DNA of 64,000 nucleotides from Spongilla lacustris. Lineage: Eukaryota > Porifera > Demospongiae > Spongillida > Spongillidae. Under the pieces are notes generated by a model. The model saw nothing but the letters and a program-made list of their open reading frames with translations. It had not been told where the DNA came from and searched no databases. Made by a program: the position numbers and the translations under genes. Every line of letters starts with the position of its first letter. Within the stretch, counting starts at the first letter, position 1. Positions 1-11,804 of this stretch are shown here, piece by piece. Location: positions 2,255,028 through 2,319,027 of the forward strand of contig OX442419.1 in NCBI GenBank assembly GCA_949361645.1, read 5' to 3'.

Positions 1-79
1 GCACCTACAACCTCATCTATGATCTATGGAAGATTTTGAAGATGACATGAAACAGAACGTGTGTGTGTGTGGGAGGCAT

Positions 80-236
80 GGAATGTATTATACCATAGGA
101 AGATGGAGTGGAAATATTCTGGCTATAGTACCTTCCAGAGCCAAGTTGAATTTGATTCCTTATCTCAGATTTGTTTGTGAATTGCACATTGCAACTCTGC
201 AGAGGACTCATATCCACTGTCTGTTAACATATTGTA
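80..236 (+). repeat. Dispersed low-copy repeat R1, copy 1
   Basis: A roughly 160-bp segment containing the word GGAAGATGGAGTGG and ending near CTGTTAACAT. It recurs inverted at 669-862 and directly at 8428-8618. Copies 2 and 3 are nearly identical to each other and this copy is more diverged. All three abut (CA)n/(GT)n tracts. It could be a fragment of a mobile element or of a duplicated gene; I do not recognise it. Confidence 0.75.
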
Positions 237-258
237 TGTGCATGCAGGTCTGTCATCT

Positions 259-289
259 ACACACACACACACACATACACACACACACA

Positions 290-341
<52 letters not shown>
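259..341. repeat. (CA)n microsatellite
   Basis: Almost pure CA dinucleotide run with two CATA interruptions. Open frames across it are artefacts of the repeat. Confidence 0.95.
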
Positions 342-347
<6 letters not shown>

Positions 348-364
348 GTTGTTGTTCAGCTTGT

Positions 365-620
365 GAAAAGGGCTGGCTGTCTTCTTTTGCCACATATAGG
401 GAGCACTATAATAACAGGTACACACCCCCTCCCTCACCTTTACATGTAGATGGGTAAGGCTATAACCAGCTGACCAAAGACATATCTTAACCACATACCA
501 CCCACAACCCTGTTGTCTTGCTGCATGAAGTCCCAGGGGACACAATCACTTGTTTCAGATCTGTCCACTGCAGTGTGAGGAAGGTACATGTACCATTGGA
601 GAACAGTTCACTTGCACTTC
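365..620 (-). pseudogene. Decayed copy of the 14.3-kb ectodomain exon
   Basis: Read on the minus strand, this stretch resembles the Cys-rich exon at 14326-14518. Shared words include the ACAAGACAACAGG-like block, the GGCATG(T)GGTTAA block and the GAGGGAGGGG(G)TGTGT block. The reading frame is interrupted and splice sites are not kept. Further weak pieces of the same sequence lie at 1126-1215 (minus), 2030-2110 (plus) and 28040-28200 (plus). Confidence 0.5.
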
Positions 621-668
621 TGTGCAGCAGAAGTATGGCAATAGCCGCATGCATTAACAGAGGCACAT

Positions 669-862
669 ACAATATGTTAACAGACAGGGGATATGAGTCC
701 CTTGCAGAGTTACAATGTGCAATTCGCAAATAAATCTCAGGTAAGGTATGATGTGAATAATTCAACTTGGCTCTGGAAGGTACTATAGCCAGAATATGTC
801 CACTCCATCTTCCTATAGTAGAACACATTCCATCTCACAAATAGACACACACCACATTCACA
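669..862 (-). repeat. Dispersed low-copy repeat R1, copy 2
   Basis: Inverted copy of the 8428-8618 segment, with only scattered mismatches, ending in a (CA)n run. Together with copy 1 it forms an imperfect inverted pair about 430 bp apart. Confidence 0.8.
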
Positions 863-866
863 CACA

Positions 867-867
<1 letters not shown>

Positions 868-937
<70 letters not shown>
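868..937. repeat. (CA)n microsatellite
   Basis: Pure CA run of about 70 bp directly beside R1 copy 2. Confidence 0.95.
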
Positions 938-939
<2 letters not shown>

Positions 940-1220
940 TACATGTTCTGTTTCATGTCATCTATCGTCCTCTGGCACAGCTATACAGTAACAGTGGTTT
1001 GCTCATGGGTATGGTGTCCCCCTACCTGGAATACTGCACCAGGGTCACTGAGGTAGCCAAGAGTGTAAGCCATTCTACAGGATATAAACTATCCACAAAG
1101 TAAATCCTTTTGCCACAAGTAGAACTTGCACTATAATAACAGGTACACAGCCCCTCCCTCACTGCTAGAAGGAAGTGGGGTAAGAATGAGAAATCTTAAC
1201 CACATGCCACCCATAACAGA

Positions 1221-1471
1221 ACGTGTATGTGTGTGTGTGTGTATGTGTGTGTATGTGTGTGTGCCTGTGTGTGTGCCTGTGTGTGTGCATGTGTGTGTGT
1301 TGTGTGTGTCTGTGTGTGTATGTGTGTGTGCCTATGTGTGTGCCTGTGTCTGTGTGTCTGTGTGTGCTGTGTGTGTGTGCCTATGTGTGTGTCTGTGTGT
1401 GTTGTGTGTGTGCCTGTGTGTGTGTTATGTGTGTGAGTGTGTGTGTGTATGTGTGTGTGTGTGTGTGTGTA
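1221..1471. repeat. Compound (GT)n microsatellite
   Basis: 250 bp of GT repeats broken by GCCTGT, GTATGT and TCTGTG variants. The Cys/Val or His/Thr open frames through it are not genes. Confidence 0.95.
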
Positions 1472-1544
1472 GATGACAGACCTGCATGGGCACGATCGAA
1501 GAACATTTTCAGTTACCATGACTATAGATTTTGAATGACACAGC

Positions 1545-1826
1545 TTACAATGGAGGTGTGTCCTTCCATGTGAGAGGTCTGCTTTAACATTTTATGGATC
1601 AACCACCAGTACTGCTACGCCTCTAGCGGCCAATCGTGTGTGTGGACGGATGGGCAAGGTCGAACAGATATTCCAGGTCACACTGATTGTTCAAAAATGC
1701 CTTTTGTTCACCTTGCCAGCTGGGGCATAATTTGATTAATTGGTGCATTATTCATTTACAATGGAGGTGTGTCCTTCCATGTGAGAGGTCTGCTTTAACA
1801 TTCTATGGATCAACCACCAGTACTGC
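1545..1826. repeat. 71-bp direct repeat pair
   Basis: Positions 1545-1615 and 1756-1826 are near-identical, offset by 211 bp; one difference is TTTTATGG versus TTCTATGG. The spacer is unique. This looks like a small tandem duplication; no coding function is evident. Confidence 0.85.
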
Positions 1827-2109
1827 ATCAGGGTTGTGGCATTGGTGATGTTATCTGTGCATGTGTACTATCTAGCTTGTAGACTGTGTCAAGAGGTTGG
1901 GGCATTTGCACACATCAGTCCATCTGTATTCACTAAGCTGCAGGCCAAAGCACATTGGCTTGCTGGACATGTCACATACCACTGTTGGTCAGACAGTGGC
2001 TCTTGCGTAATTGTGGGTCTGGGGACTATCAAGCATGTCTTCAAATGGTCAGCTGGTTATAGCCTTACCCCACTTCCTTTTAGCAGTGAAGGAGGGGTGT
2101 GTGTCTGCA

Positions 2110-3490
2110 CATTGTTGGGTACTGTAGTGGTAGCATTGCTGATGTATACACTGTATGTGTGATATGTATGCACACACACACATTGACTACATTCAGTAAG
2201 TACATTCTTCTCTATATGTACATCTTTGGGTGGTTACCATGGCTACCCAATGTGAGTACATGGGCATGGGTAGGAGGACCACCAGCTGATCTATCTGTAG
2301 AGCGTGGCCCTCAGGTTTGTGTAGGGCTGGGGACCAATAGGTCGTGGAGGTGGTGTAGCAGGTGGTTGACCAATTGGCCACCAAACCTTTGGCCAATGTA
2401 GCACCTCTCAGAATTAGTTGGTTTTCTTTGTAACTTGCTGACTAATGCATTTCCTTTGTGGCCAGGTAGGTAGAGGCAGGGTACCTTTTAGTTTTGAACC
2501 TGACAGACCATTTCTGGTAGAGTCCTTCTTGATCATATCCAATACATGTACTTTGAATTCCAATTCCTCTGATGTGGAACCGCTTGGTCTATTCATACAC
2601 TTTAATAACCTTCGTTGTTAATAACCATTGGCCTCCTTTGTTGAACTTGGTGGCCCTGGGAAGCTTTCCAGGTGGAGTAATTATTAATGCTGGTGTCCTA
2701 AAAGGCCTGGCCTGGTTTAGAACAGTGGGGCACATACATGTGTGCTGTGATGACAAGTAAAAAATGGTTGAATGTGGACACCACATCAGCTCTTTTGCTT
2801 GGTGCTTGTGGTGTGAATGTAACACTGACAATCTGTTCCCTTGTAGCTCCTCCTCAGCATGACTTCCCCTTCCCCCCCCCCCCCCATCACCTACTACATG
2901 TAAGTGGTCTGTCTACTGAACATCAGAAGCTGAGCTCTTGCCGACATTCATCCTTTGTTTATCCACTTATCTCCATATTTGGCAAAATGCTGCATGTAAT
3001 CTTTTGATCCCATCCTACATGTATGTACGTTTATGAAGATGCTTTATACCTGAGCCTATATAATGGAACAGTGTGGAAGACTGATTCCACTATCACAACC
3101 GCATGTGCAGGTGATGGTCAGATAACCACATGCCATAACTACTGGAAATTGTTAGCCATTTTATTGACATGAAGTACTAATATACATTCTCCTTCTGGGA
3201 CACACACATCAAGACATGCTCTCAAGATAGAATTTGTTGTCACTTTAGAGGCTTCTATCCTAGGGTGAAGACCACACCCCTCAAGTACCCACTATGTTAT
3301 CAGGTAATGGTGGCCATGATGTCCAAGGGACAAGGTAGTGCCCAGGCCACAAAACACACCCAACATGAAGAACACCATAATGTGCATGTAATGGACGACA
3401 AAAAATAATAATATCATTACATGTAACAATTAAGAGAAAGTGATGAAATGCACAAGTGATATATGCCACATAACGGCCAGTAGAAAGGTC
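2110..3490. other. No gene seen
   Basis: Unique sequence of average composition. It holds a poly-C run near 2873-2884 and no convincing exon. It lies just downstream of gene A on the minus strand and may contain that gene's 3' UTR. Confidence 0.5.
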
Positions 3491-3496
3491 CCACAT

Positions 3497-4038
3497 CTAC
3501 TCCATATTTGCCTGAGAATCAAAGGGAGATGATTAATGGATGGTGGTGTGGGGGTGTGGTCAGATTATAACATACAATGAAAGGCTTCACTGGGTCTTGG
3601 AGACTTTGAGTACCACAAGTGTCTGTACTTTGTTGTTCCCTGCAGTATGCGGTGTTAGCATCCACCAGGGAAGGAGGGAGGGAGAGAGAGAGGGAGGGAG
3701 GGAGGGAGGGAGGGAGGGAGGGAGGGAGGGAGAGAGAGAGGATGAGCTGAGTGTTTAGCATTAAAACACTCATACAATGTACAAGTTATATGTGCTGATT
3801 ATTTGTGCATACAGAGAGCTCCTTACTCATTGTGTGGTGAAGACACAACCAGTATTGGTATTGATCCATGGATCTATGGAGATGAGCAAAGGTCATAACA
3901 TAGGGGGAAAATACACATACATACATACATACATACATACATGCATGCATGCATGCATGCATGCATGCATGCATGCATGCATGCATGCATACATACATAC
4001 ATACATACATACATACATACATACATACATACATACAT

Positions 4039-4073
<35 letters not shown>

Positions 4074-5426
4074 ATACTCACCATCACAAGTTGCCCATTT
4101 CCTACGGCTCCTGATGTCTCTTGCTGTGCCTCCTTGAGTACCTAATAACCACAGGATGTCTTTCACAGTAAAATTTTATACACCCACCCTGGCATTTCAC
4201 CTCAAGGTCAAACGCAAGGGTCATGACAGGTGCAATATTTGACTGCATTTATATATAAATATATAAATCAGAGATAAGATCATTTGCCCAACAAGTGCAT
4301 ACCAAATGCAGTCATCTGGCTGAAGTACGGAACTAATATAACCTTTAATAATTTTTACTACTGTACACATAACTGTTAATAATTTGGCCCCTTGTGCATA
4401 ACATGGCTCCTTTGTACGTACTCAGTACTCACCTCTGCCTCCATGTGACCCCTGGTAACTGCTACTGTGGGACGGAACATTCTACGTGTCCATATGTAGC
4501 AGCAACCATTGCCTGGTACATTTATGAGTGCCACCACCACCAGTGATATCAGAATGGCTGCAAGAAAACAATGCGCTGTAATATGACTAGCAGATACAGA
4601 CCCTCCTGGAACATGTGATAACATAACTACATGTATACTATGTGTGCAAGTATCATACAGCGAATATCACAATAACTGCAGTCTATCTTGTCAGTTTGCA
4701 CCCTCACATGCACATGTCCAAATACACACATACAATGTCAGCCAATTGATTACACAAAAACAGACGCATACACACATGCATATACATGTAAACGCATGCA
4801 CACACCTTGAACTTTAAGTGTAGTTTCGCTGCAGGCTGTACCACTAACATTTCCCACCACACAGGTGGCACTAAACACCGCCGTGGCCCCGTCTATACAG
4901 TCCGCCACACGCACACACAGACTGCAGCCAGAAGATGCGCAGTACGATGAATTGGAAGGCAGGTACAACTGGAGGAACAGGTTCCCAGCACGCGAGCCTT
5001 CCTGCACGCTGCAGGAGTAGCACGCGATGCTTTCCGCATAAACGGCGGCCTCGCCTGGAGGGAGCAGGACTGCAGACGGGCAGTACTATTAAGCTAGGCG
5101 AGTGACTTAGGCTACTTCATATTATATACACACGCGGAGCACCTACCGTACCGTTAAGGCCGCATTGTCCCGTGTGGAAACAATTAAACAAGACGGTCAT
5201 AAAGACAGCTGTATACGCAGCCATGACACTACAACCACTAGCTCCTGCAGGGCCAGGAATCATCATCCGTTCGTTGCCGTTCCTCTCAGACTCAAGGGGA
5301 AGCCCATTCTAGAATCCAGGTAAAAAAGCGAATCATACAGTCGTGATACAGATCGGGTCGAGAACGAGAGAAGGATTTAGGATCGGGATGTCTTACCTGA
5401 ACGCCGCGTTTAGCAACGATCTGCAT
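3497..5426 (-). CDS. Gene A: small single-pass type I membrane protein, 8-exon model
   Basis: Proposed exons on the minus strand are 5426-5397, 5290-5152, 5054-4806, 4557-4433, 4141-4082, 3873-3827, 3639-3576 and 3511-3497. All junctions are GT-AG and every phase matches, giving about 242 residues. Exons 1-2 encode a 10-residue lead and a hydrophobic stretch (AAYTAVFMTVLF) that looks like a signal peptide. Exon 3 is an 8-cysteine ectodomain of about 83 residues starting IACYSC, faintly like Ly6/three-finger domains but lacking their usual ending. Exon 4 carries the membrane segment (ILISLVVVALINV) and a basic stop-transfer TRRMFR. Exons 5-8 are a hydrophilic tail ending ANME. If exon 7 were not spliced at 3575 the frame would run to a stop at 3519 instead. 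Genes B, C and F share the same tail phases, which is the main support. Function unknown; a receptor or adhesion role is inference. Confidence 0.72.
3676..3740. repeat. (GGGA)n/(GA)n microsatellite in gene A intron
   Basis: Purine-only tract inside the intron between the sixth and seventh exons of gene A. The related F locus has a longer purine tract at the equivalent position (29890-30119). Confidence 0.9.
3914..4072. repeat. (CATA)n-(CATG)n-(CATA)n-(CA)n microsatellite
   Basis: Compound tetranucleotide array in the intron between exons 5 and 6 of gene A. The CATG core is flanked by CATA on both sides, suggesting a point change amplified by slippage. Confidence 0.95.
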
Positions 5427-5472
5427 GTTACAAGCCAAGAACACTGACGAAGCTTGTCCATGGTTCTTTTTA

Positions 5473-5479
5473 ATTTATA
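5473..5479 (-). promoter_or_regulatory. TATA box of gene A
   Basis: TATAAAT on the minus strand. Its first base lies exactly 53 nt before the proposed ATG at 5426, the same spacing as in genes B and C. Confidence 0.6.
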
Positions 5480-6045
5480 GGCAAGGACGTTTAACATTTC
5501 TGTGTCCTGCATATGCGCGCATAACGTAATACGAGTAGAAAATTGTCACGTGAGCCAACATTTGTATGTTCGGAACCGCATTTTGTATGAACTGGTAAAG
5601 CGATTGGGTTTGCGTTACAACAGCAAAGAGGGTACAACGATTAGTGTTTCGCGTAAGTTAGTTGTATATGGATCGTTGCCTTACTGTAGTATATAGTAAT
5701 ACACGTGCGCTTTACACACACCTTCAACATGGCCTCTACTCGTTTGAGCAGCATTTTCGTTGTTACTGCGCCCTATCGAATATACATGCTCCATATTCTA
5801 CACAGTCGTAAGAAGGTAGCCATCATATTTGTATACCATTAAAAAAACGAGTAGCGATTAATTTGTTCTGTTTCCACGAGCTCGTGTTGCCACTAGTTTT
5901 TTTGCCAGAGGTGGGTACGCGTGGCTATATATATCCATGCATGTATTATTATCTTAAAAGGACCATGTTGACGGGAGTGTAATAGCTACCGCCATGCCAC
6001 ACCCTCTATACATCAACACATGTAACACACTTACTTATAACCACT
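5480..6045. other. Upstream region of gene A, no gene seen
   Basis: Unique sequence with more CpG than its surroundings up to about 5720. No exon is convincing on either strand. Confidence 0.45.
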
Positions 6046-6050
6046 TAAGG

Positions 6051-6184
6051 CTAACATAACACACACTACTTAAGGCTAACACACACCACTTAAGGCTAAC
6101 ACACACCACTTAAGGCTAACACACACCACTTAAGGCTAACACACACCACTTAAGGCTAACACACACCACTTAAGGCTAACACAA
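6051..6184. repeat. 20-bp tandem repeat
   Basis: About six to seven copies of CACTTAAGGCTAACACACAC, almost perfect after the first unit. Confidence 0.95.
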
Positions 6185-6257
6185 TGCATACCACTTACAA
6201 TCCAAATTCAATCCACCTTCAAACTACCACATACAATAATGTACAGTCAGATTGCTT

Positions 6258-6570
6258 TTCAACCCCCTTACATACACACGAACACCACTATGTGCTACAA
6301 TTTTGATAATGCACGCATGAAGGGTAATGTGATGGGATGGTGTGTGTGGAGGGTAGTGTGATGGTATGGTGTGTGTGGATGATAGTGTGATGGTATGGTG
6401 TGTGTGGATGGTAGTGTGATGGTATGGTATGTGTGTGGATGGTAGTGTGATGGTATGGTGTGTGTGGATGGTAGTGTACATACACACGAACACCACTATG
6501 TGCTACAGTTTTGATAATGCATTCTACATGCATGAAGGGTAGTGTGATGGTATGGTGTGTGTGGAGGGTA
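6258..6570. repeat. ~30-bp minisatellite with duplicated flank
   Basis: Units of the type GTAGTGTGATGGTATGG followed by TGTGTGTGGAT. The leading flank (CATACACACGAACACC...) is itself repeated at 6265 and 6479, so flank and array were duplicated together. Confidence 0.85.
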
Positions 6571-6751
6571 TGCTATTAAATACTCCCATCGAAATAGCAC
6601 CGCTGACCAGGGCACAGGCTCCTATGGAGCCTGATATTGTTGGTGCCGAATACTATGAAGCCCTCTTAGGGACGGTATAACCCAATCCGGATAATCCTAT
6701 GATTAGAAACCTTGTGCCTTGAACAGTGATCCTCACACTGTTTTTATGCTC
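6571..6751. other. Unique insert inside the minisatellite
   Basis: About 180 bp of non-repetitive sequence flanked on both sides by the same 29-bp satellite segment (GTGTGATGGTATGG... GGAGGGTA). It has no open frame of note and no clear terminal inverted repeats. It may be an inserted element, or the original unique DNA around which the array grew. Confidence 0.4.
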
Positions 6752-7200
6752 AAGTGTGATGGTATGGTGTGTGTGGAGGGTACAGGTGTAGTGTGATGGA
6801 GGGTATGTGAGGAGGGTATGTGAGGAGGGTATGTGAGGAGGGTATGTGAGGAGGGTATGTGAGGAGGGTATGTGAGGAGGGTATGTGAGGAGGGTAGTGT
6901 GAGGAGGGTAGTGTGATGGAGGGTAGTGTGATGGAGGGTAGTGTGAGGATGGTATGTGAGGAGGGTATGTGAGGAGGGTAATGTGAGGAGGGTATGTGAG
7001 GAGGGTATGTGAGGAGGGTATGTGAGGAGGGTATGTGAGGAGGGTATGTGAGGAGGGTATGTGATGGTATGTGTTTGGAGGGTATGAGGAGGGTATGTGA
7101 GGAGGGTATGTGAGGAGGGTATGTGAGGAGGGTATGTGATGGTATGTTTTTGGAGGGTATGTGAGGAGGGTATGTGATGGTATGTGTTTGGAGGGTAAAA
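6752..7200. repeat. 13-bp minisatellite (GGAGGGTATGTGA)
   Basis: About 30 units with variants (GTAGTGTGA, GGTATGTGTTTG). The long proline/serine/histidine open frames on the minus strand are products of the repeat. Confidence 0.95.
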
Positions 7201-7290
7201 AGAAATACTTGTGCACAATGCCCTTGTAAGGAATGCCATGGTTTTGAGGGTATGGTTTCAGGACTGTTACTGTTCTTGTGTAGCTGTTGC

Positions 7291-7345
7291 CCAGGATGAG
7301 GAAGATGATGATGAGGAAGACATTGATGATGACCAAGAAGAAGAT
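7291..7345 (+). CDS. Possible acidic exon
   Basis: Between GTTGCCCAG and a GTAGGT donor lies a phase 0 to 1 frame made almost only of Asp and Glu (DEEDDDEEDIDDDQEED). Such tracts occur in real acidic proteins, but a GAT/GAA microsatellite would give the same. No flanking exon could be joined. Confidence 0.2.
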
Positions 7346-7366
7346 GGTAGGTGTGTGTGTGTGTGC

Positions 7367-7402
<36 letters not shown>
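7346..7402. repeat. (GT)n microsatellite
   Basis: Short GT run directly after the acidic stretch. Confidence 0.9.
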
Positions 7403-8102
7403 ATGTGGTGTGTGTTATGCAAGGAGGGGGGAGGAGGGTGCTGTGTGTTGCGCAAGGGTCCACCAAAGGTACCAGAGATGAGTGGGCGGTATACCAAGAA
7501 CTGCCATGGGCAAGAAGTTGTACACACAACTGTTCATTTGTGAGTACATGGTGCAAGGGAAATGGTGACACCAGATCAGAGATAATATTGTACAGAGAGG
7601 AAGCCATACTACCTTCACCACAACGCAACATATTTTGCATCACTAATCCACAACAACATGGCTCAATACACACATGGCACAATAAATATAGGGCTATTTC
7701 ATATTATTATTGTTAGACCTACTTGTTTCATCAGTTGTCCTGTAGCTAAATGTTAAGCAGTAACTGCCTGTTGTGAAGGGAAAGCTGCTAGTTTTTGGAG
7801 AAGTGCGGTTTCTGTGGTACTGATTCAATGGTGGAATCTTTCACTCATATAAAAACAATACACTGTGACCTTGACTGTTCAGTTGAGAGGGCATGTGCAA
7901 ATGTGCCATTGTATTCAACTACCCAAGTATGGGGAGGAGGTACTGGCTCTTGGCCCATTTCACAGTTCCTTTGCTGAACTACATACATGTACACATACTG
8001 GTTGCTGTTTTGTGTTGATCCCCCCCCCCCCCCCCAATTTCCTTCTTTATGGTTTGTGCCTTTGTGCTGTGTGTGCAGATCTCATCTACATGTAACTACA
8101 GT

Positions 8103-8262
8103 GTATTCCACACCACCAGTCCTTCTTGTTAGACTGCTGACCAAGCAAAGCACCTGCTGATGTGCTTAGAGCTATTGATGGTACAGAAGTGTTTCCCCCA
8201 AGAGGTATGTGTTAGCTCTTAGCTCTGGGGGAGGATATCAGTAGCTATACTAGTCTATTGCT
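8103..8262 (+). repeat. Low-copy repeat R2, copy a
   Basis: Contains the recurring words GATGTGCTTAGAGC, ATGGTACAGAAGTGTTTCCC and CTGGGGGAGGATATCA. Further copies lie at 10547-10660, 10786-10955 and 13140-13440, and a partly inverted one at 13560-13725. Their order and spacing suggest repeated local duplication of one ancestral segment. Confidence 0.7.
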
Positions 8263-8334
8263 TACCGTTGTGACAAATCCATTTCCTTACTGTATTTTTG
8301 CAGCTCCTTTACGGTTTGTGCCTTTGTGCTGTGT

Positions 8335-8385
8335 GTATGTATGTATGTACATTTGTGTGTGTGTATGTGCATGTGTATGTATGTG

Positions 8386-8428
<43 letters not shown>
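8335..8428. repeat. (GTAT)/(GT)n microsatellite
   Basis: GTAT units grading into pure GT next to R1 copy 3. Confidence 0.9.
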
Positions 8429-8433
<5 letters not shown>

Positions 8434-8618
8434 TGGTGTGTGTCTATTTGTGAGATGGAATGTGTTCTACTATAGGAAGATGGAGTGGACATATTCTGGC
8501 TATAGTACCTTCCAGAGCCAAGTTGAATTATTCACATCATACCTTACCTGAGATTTATTTGCGAATTGCACATTGTAACTCTGCAAGGGACTCATATCCC
8601 CTGTATGTTAACATGTTG
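8428..8618 (+). repeat. Dispersed low-copy repeat R1, copy 3
   Basis: Near-identical to the reverse complement of 669-862, again immediately beside a GT tract. Similarity at this level over 7.6 kb suggests a recent copy event. Confidence 0.8.
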
Positions 8619-8639
8619 ATCACACAAATGCATCGCTGC

Positions 8640-10540
8640 CCTGCTGTCTGAAATGTGGGGGCCATTCATACAGCTCATGGATTCGTTGCCATAATTTACC
8701 CCATGTGTTATTTCCTGGAGGTGTGAGGAGCAAGATCATCCATGGGCCATGGATTCAACCACTTACCAGTAGACATCACTGCAAGGTTGCACAGGTCTCT
8801 GTATATTTTACACAATGCTTATTATCATCATAAACTGTACCGAGCAACGCTACACACACGTTAGTATGATCTCTGTCAGTTATGTTAGTAAACTTACATG
8901 TAGTAGTGACAAATCAGCAATTAAAGTCACATACAAAGTACTTACTACTCGTCACTGACACAACGTTGCAGCTGCTGATGGCGGTAAATTATTATAATTA
9001 GGCCTACAATATTTTAAATTTTAGCGCTATAGCATGTGAGGGTTAATTTTAATTGGCTATAAGCGAAGTCCACTAGGTAAGTTGTGTAGTTTTTAGGGTG
9101 GAAGTGAGGGGGAAATTTTTTATGCTTTGCATAGATAAATATGTACGCTTGCAAAAACTATTCATAACGAAAGTTTGTAGTGAAAAAAGTATAATGGCTT
9201 TCCTTCTGGATGCCAGTGTACTAGTACGTGCGATGAGTCAGTGTTTAAATCTCCAAACAGCCATCTCAATGTCAATGGTGTCCTATTTGAAAAGTTGTAG
9301 TAGAGTTTAGCTGGCAGATAGCTTATCTAATATGAACACCTAAAATCTATGATCCATTTTAAATGATACATATGTATTCGTTTGTCCTAGGCTTTTAGAC
9401 ACTCAAAAGTAGTGTTCTATTGAGCTACATCTATTATGAAATGAAAGGAAGCTGTCCCGAATAGAGCAGTCAATTTTAGCTAGGCATCCCTAGCTGGGTG
9501 GGAGGGGTATCCCTCCACTTCATTGCTTATTACTTGGCTCTTCCTTGCCCCCTGGAAGATTTAGTGGAAAGCAGACTTGTCCGAGCTGGTTTATTTTTCT
9601 GTCTGATACTTATCAGGAAAGAAGCCACCCACAGTGCTCTATGCTCAAAAGATTTGATATCTCTTCAAACACAAAAATTCAAATTGTCGCCCCCCCCCCC
9701 CCCCCCACGCACACACACCAGGCATGCCATCTCACCTTATGATAATAAATTTACATCGGTAGATGTATCATAATGATTTACGAACACTGAAATGCCATTC
9801 TTAGAAAAGTAATGTTAATAAATACCAAGGACAACCACACCACTAGCCATGGTGTGAGTAGGTCGGATTTGCCTTGACACCGCCATACCCTATTCACGCA
9901 TAATATTTTTTCACAGCATACATGTAGCTTTGCACTATGACCTTTTGTATTAATCTCCATACATCATAGCCAGAAAGGAACATTGTTGTAGTTCATCTCC
10001 ATGTGCAGCTTGTTACCTTTTGATTCAGCTATGTTACTCAGAACTACTTGTATTTATATATAAAAATTTCCTACAGTTGTGATATGGGCTGTAAGACATA
10101 CCACTGAATAAACTAACCTAGAACTTTCTAACTCTACTGCATGAGAGCCTTTGCACACACGATCATGTACATTGATGGCTCCAATATCATGAAATGTTGT
10201 GACTTGATCTCCTTACAGTGTAATTTAAAATATCGGGCTCATTTGTGCCTGCACACACTTTCTGCCATTTTTTTAAAATTGTGTCTGCACTGGGGAAAAT
10301 ACAGTGAGACCTCACCAGGTATGGTATTAACTATTTGATTCCAGATTGGTGTCATTTGATGGGAGTGGTAGTGTATAGTTTCACCTGCATATTGTTGCCA
10401 TCATTGGGTAGCCACTCTCTTATTTAGTGACATAATAATTCATTGTATCCATTCTCTTTCGGCAAAAATGAGTGATTCTACCAAAATTAAAAGATTATCA
10501 AATAAAAGACATGTGCATCGCCCCTTCAGGGTGCTAAATC
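8640..10540. other. No gene seen
   Basis: AT-leaning unique sequence with a poly-C run near 9690-9708. Short open frames exist but none has flanking splice signals or a recognisable motif. Confidence 0.5.
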
Positions 10541-10546
10541 AATGTA

Positions 10547-10955
10547 CATGTAACCTGCTGATGTGCTTAGAGCCAACAATTCTGTTGATAGTGCAAAAGT
10601 GTTTTCCCAGGATGTATGTGTTAGCCCTTAGCTTTGGGGGAGGATATCAAAACGTTGTACAGATGTGCAGAAAGGTATATGGTATGAGTGTTCAAACCTT
10701 GTTTGGCAATAAGGCAAATGTTTCAATTCCTCCTTCACGCTTTGTGTTGTGTGCATTGATTGGCTGGTGGTAATGTGATCTCATCTACATGTAACTACAG
10801 TGCCTTCCATACCACTGCAACAACACCAGTTGGGTCCTCCCACCAAGCTATGCACCTCCTGATGCTTAGAGCTCTTGATGGTACAGAAGTATTTTCCCAT
10901 GAGGTATGTGTTAGCCCTTAGCTGCTGTGTTTCTGCTTTGGGGGAGGACATCAAT
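10547..10955 (+). repeat. Low-copy repeat R2, copies b and c in tandem
   Basis: Two partial copies of R2. The segment between them (CGTTGTACAGATGTGCAGAAAGG to the TACATGTAACTACAGTGCC block) is repeated at about 13155-13300. Confidence 0.7.
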
Positions 10956-11186
10956 AGCTTGGGGAGAACTTTTGGTCTACAGGATGGGTACATTTGATAA
11001 TGCATTCTCCATGCAACAATACTCCAGAGTATGTCTTGATGGGTCATTGGCACACTGGCAGCTAAAAGATGTACATTGTAGAAGGGAGGAGCTGGGTAGA
11101 GACAGGTTAGGTTGGAATGACTGTTGTATGTGATGAATGATTGTTGAAATAACTGTCGGTACATGTACAAGCCAAGCTACAGGTAT

Positions 11187-11425
11187 TGTGGTGATAACTT
11201 TAGTATTGGCTGTTTATCTTTTAAAATAAAGTAGTAATGTATTTAATAACTGGTATTAACTTTCTATTCTAATTGAGAGAGCGTTCATACATATACATGA
11301 TGCAACAACTGTAATTTGTACAAGAGAGGAGGCATAGTACAAAAACATGCAAAAGGTCACCACTTTGAGAGGTCATATCGTCCCAATAATAATAATAATA
11401 AAATGGGCAGGATTGTCCCTGGTGA
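11187..11425 (+). repeat. Low-copy repeat R3, copy 1
   Basis: Resembles two later places. The start (TATTGTGGTGATAAC, TAGTATTGGCTGTT) matches 18757-18815. The remainder (TAATAACTGGTATTAACTTT through CAAAAGGTCACCACTTTGAGA) matches 20022-20185. This implies one ancestral segment later broken up by other insertions. Confidence 0.65.
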
Positions 11426-11439
11426 GGAATCTGATCTAC

Positions 11440-11773
11440 ACAGCGCACACATACACGCAGCACACACAGTACACACATGCACACACACAGCACACACACA
11501 CATACATGTACACAATACACACGCATAACACACACACACACACACACAGCGCACACACAACCTGTATGCACACACACGGTACACACACACATACACATAC
11601 ACACACAGTACACACATACACAAACACACACACACAAACACACACAGCACACACATACAGTACACACACACATACACACATACACACATACCGTACACAC
11701 ACATACACACACTGTACATACACACACACACAACACACACACAAGACACACACAATACACACATAACACACAC

Positions 11774-11803
<30 letters not shown>
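11440..11803. repeat. Compound (CA)n microsatellite
   Basis: CA repeats with frequent GTACAC, GCACAC and ATACAC interruptions. The R3 copy near 20180 is followed by a similar but shorter CA block. Confidence 0.95.

Positions 11804-11804
<1 letters not shown>

Noticed and set aside
3519..3575. Gene A ending by read-through to the TGA at 3519
   Set aside because: Kept only as an alternative: the GTATGT donor and following ANME-stop exon have counterparts in F and C, so splicing is preferred.
5152..5266. Gene A starting at the double ATG at 5266
   Set aside because: Possible, but the upstream exon 5426-5397 joins in frame through the acceptor at 5291 and has the conserved TATA spacing.
6653..7682. 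310-residue His/Pro/Ser/Thr protein on the minus strand
   Set aside because: Spans a 13-bp minisatellite and a CA tract; composition is explained by the repeats.
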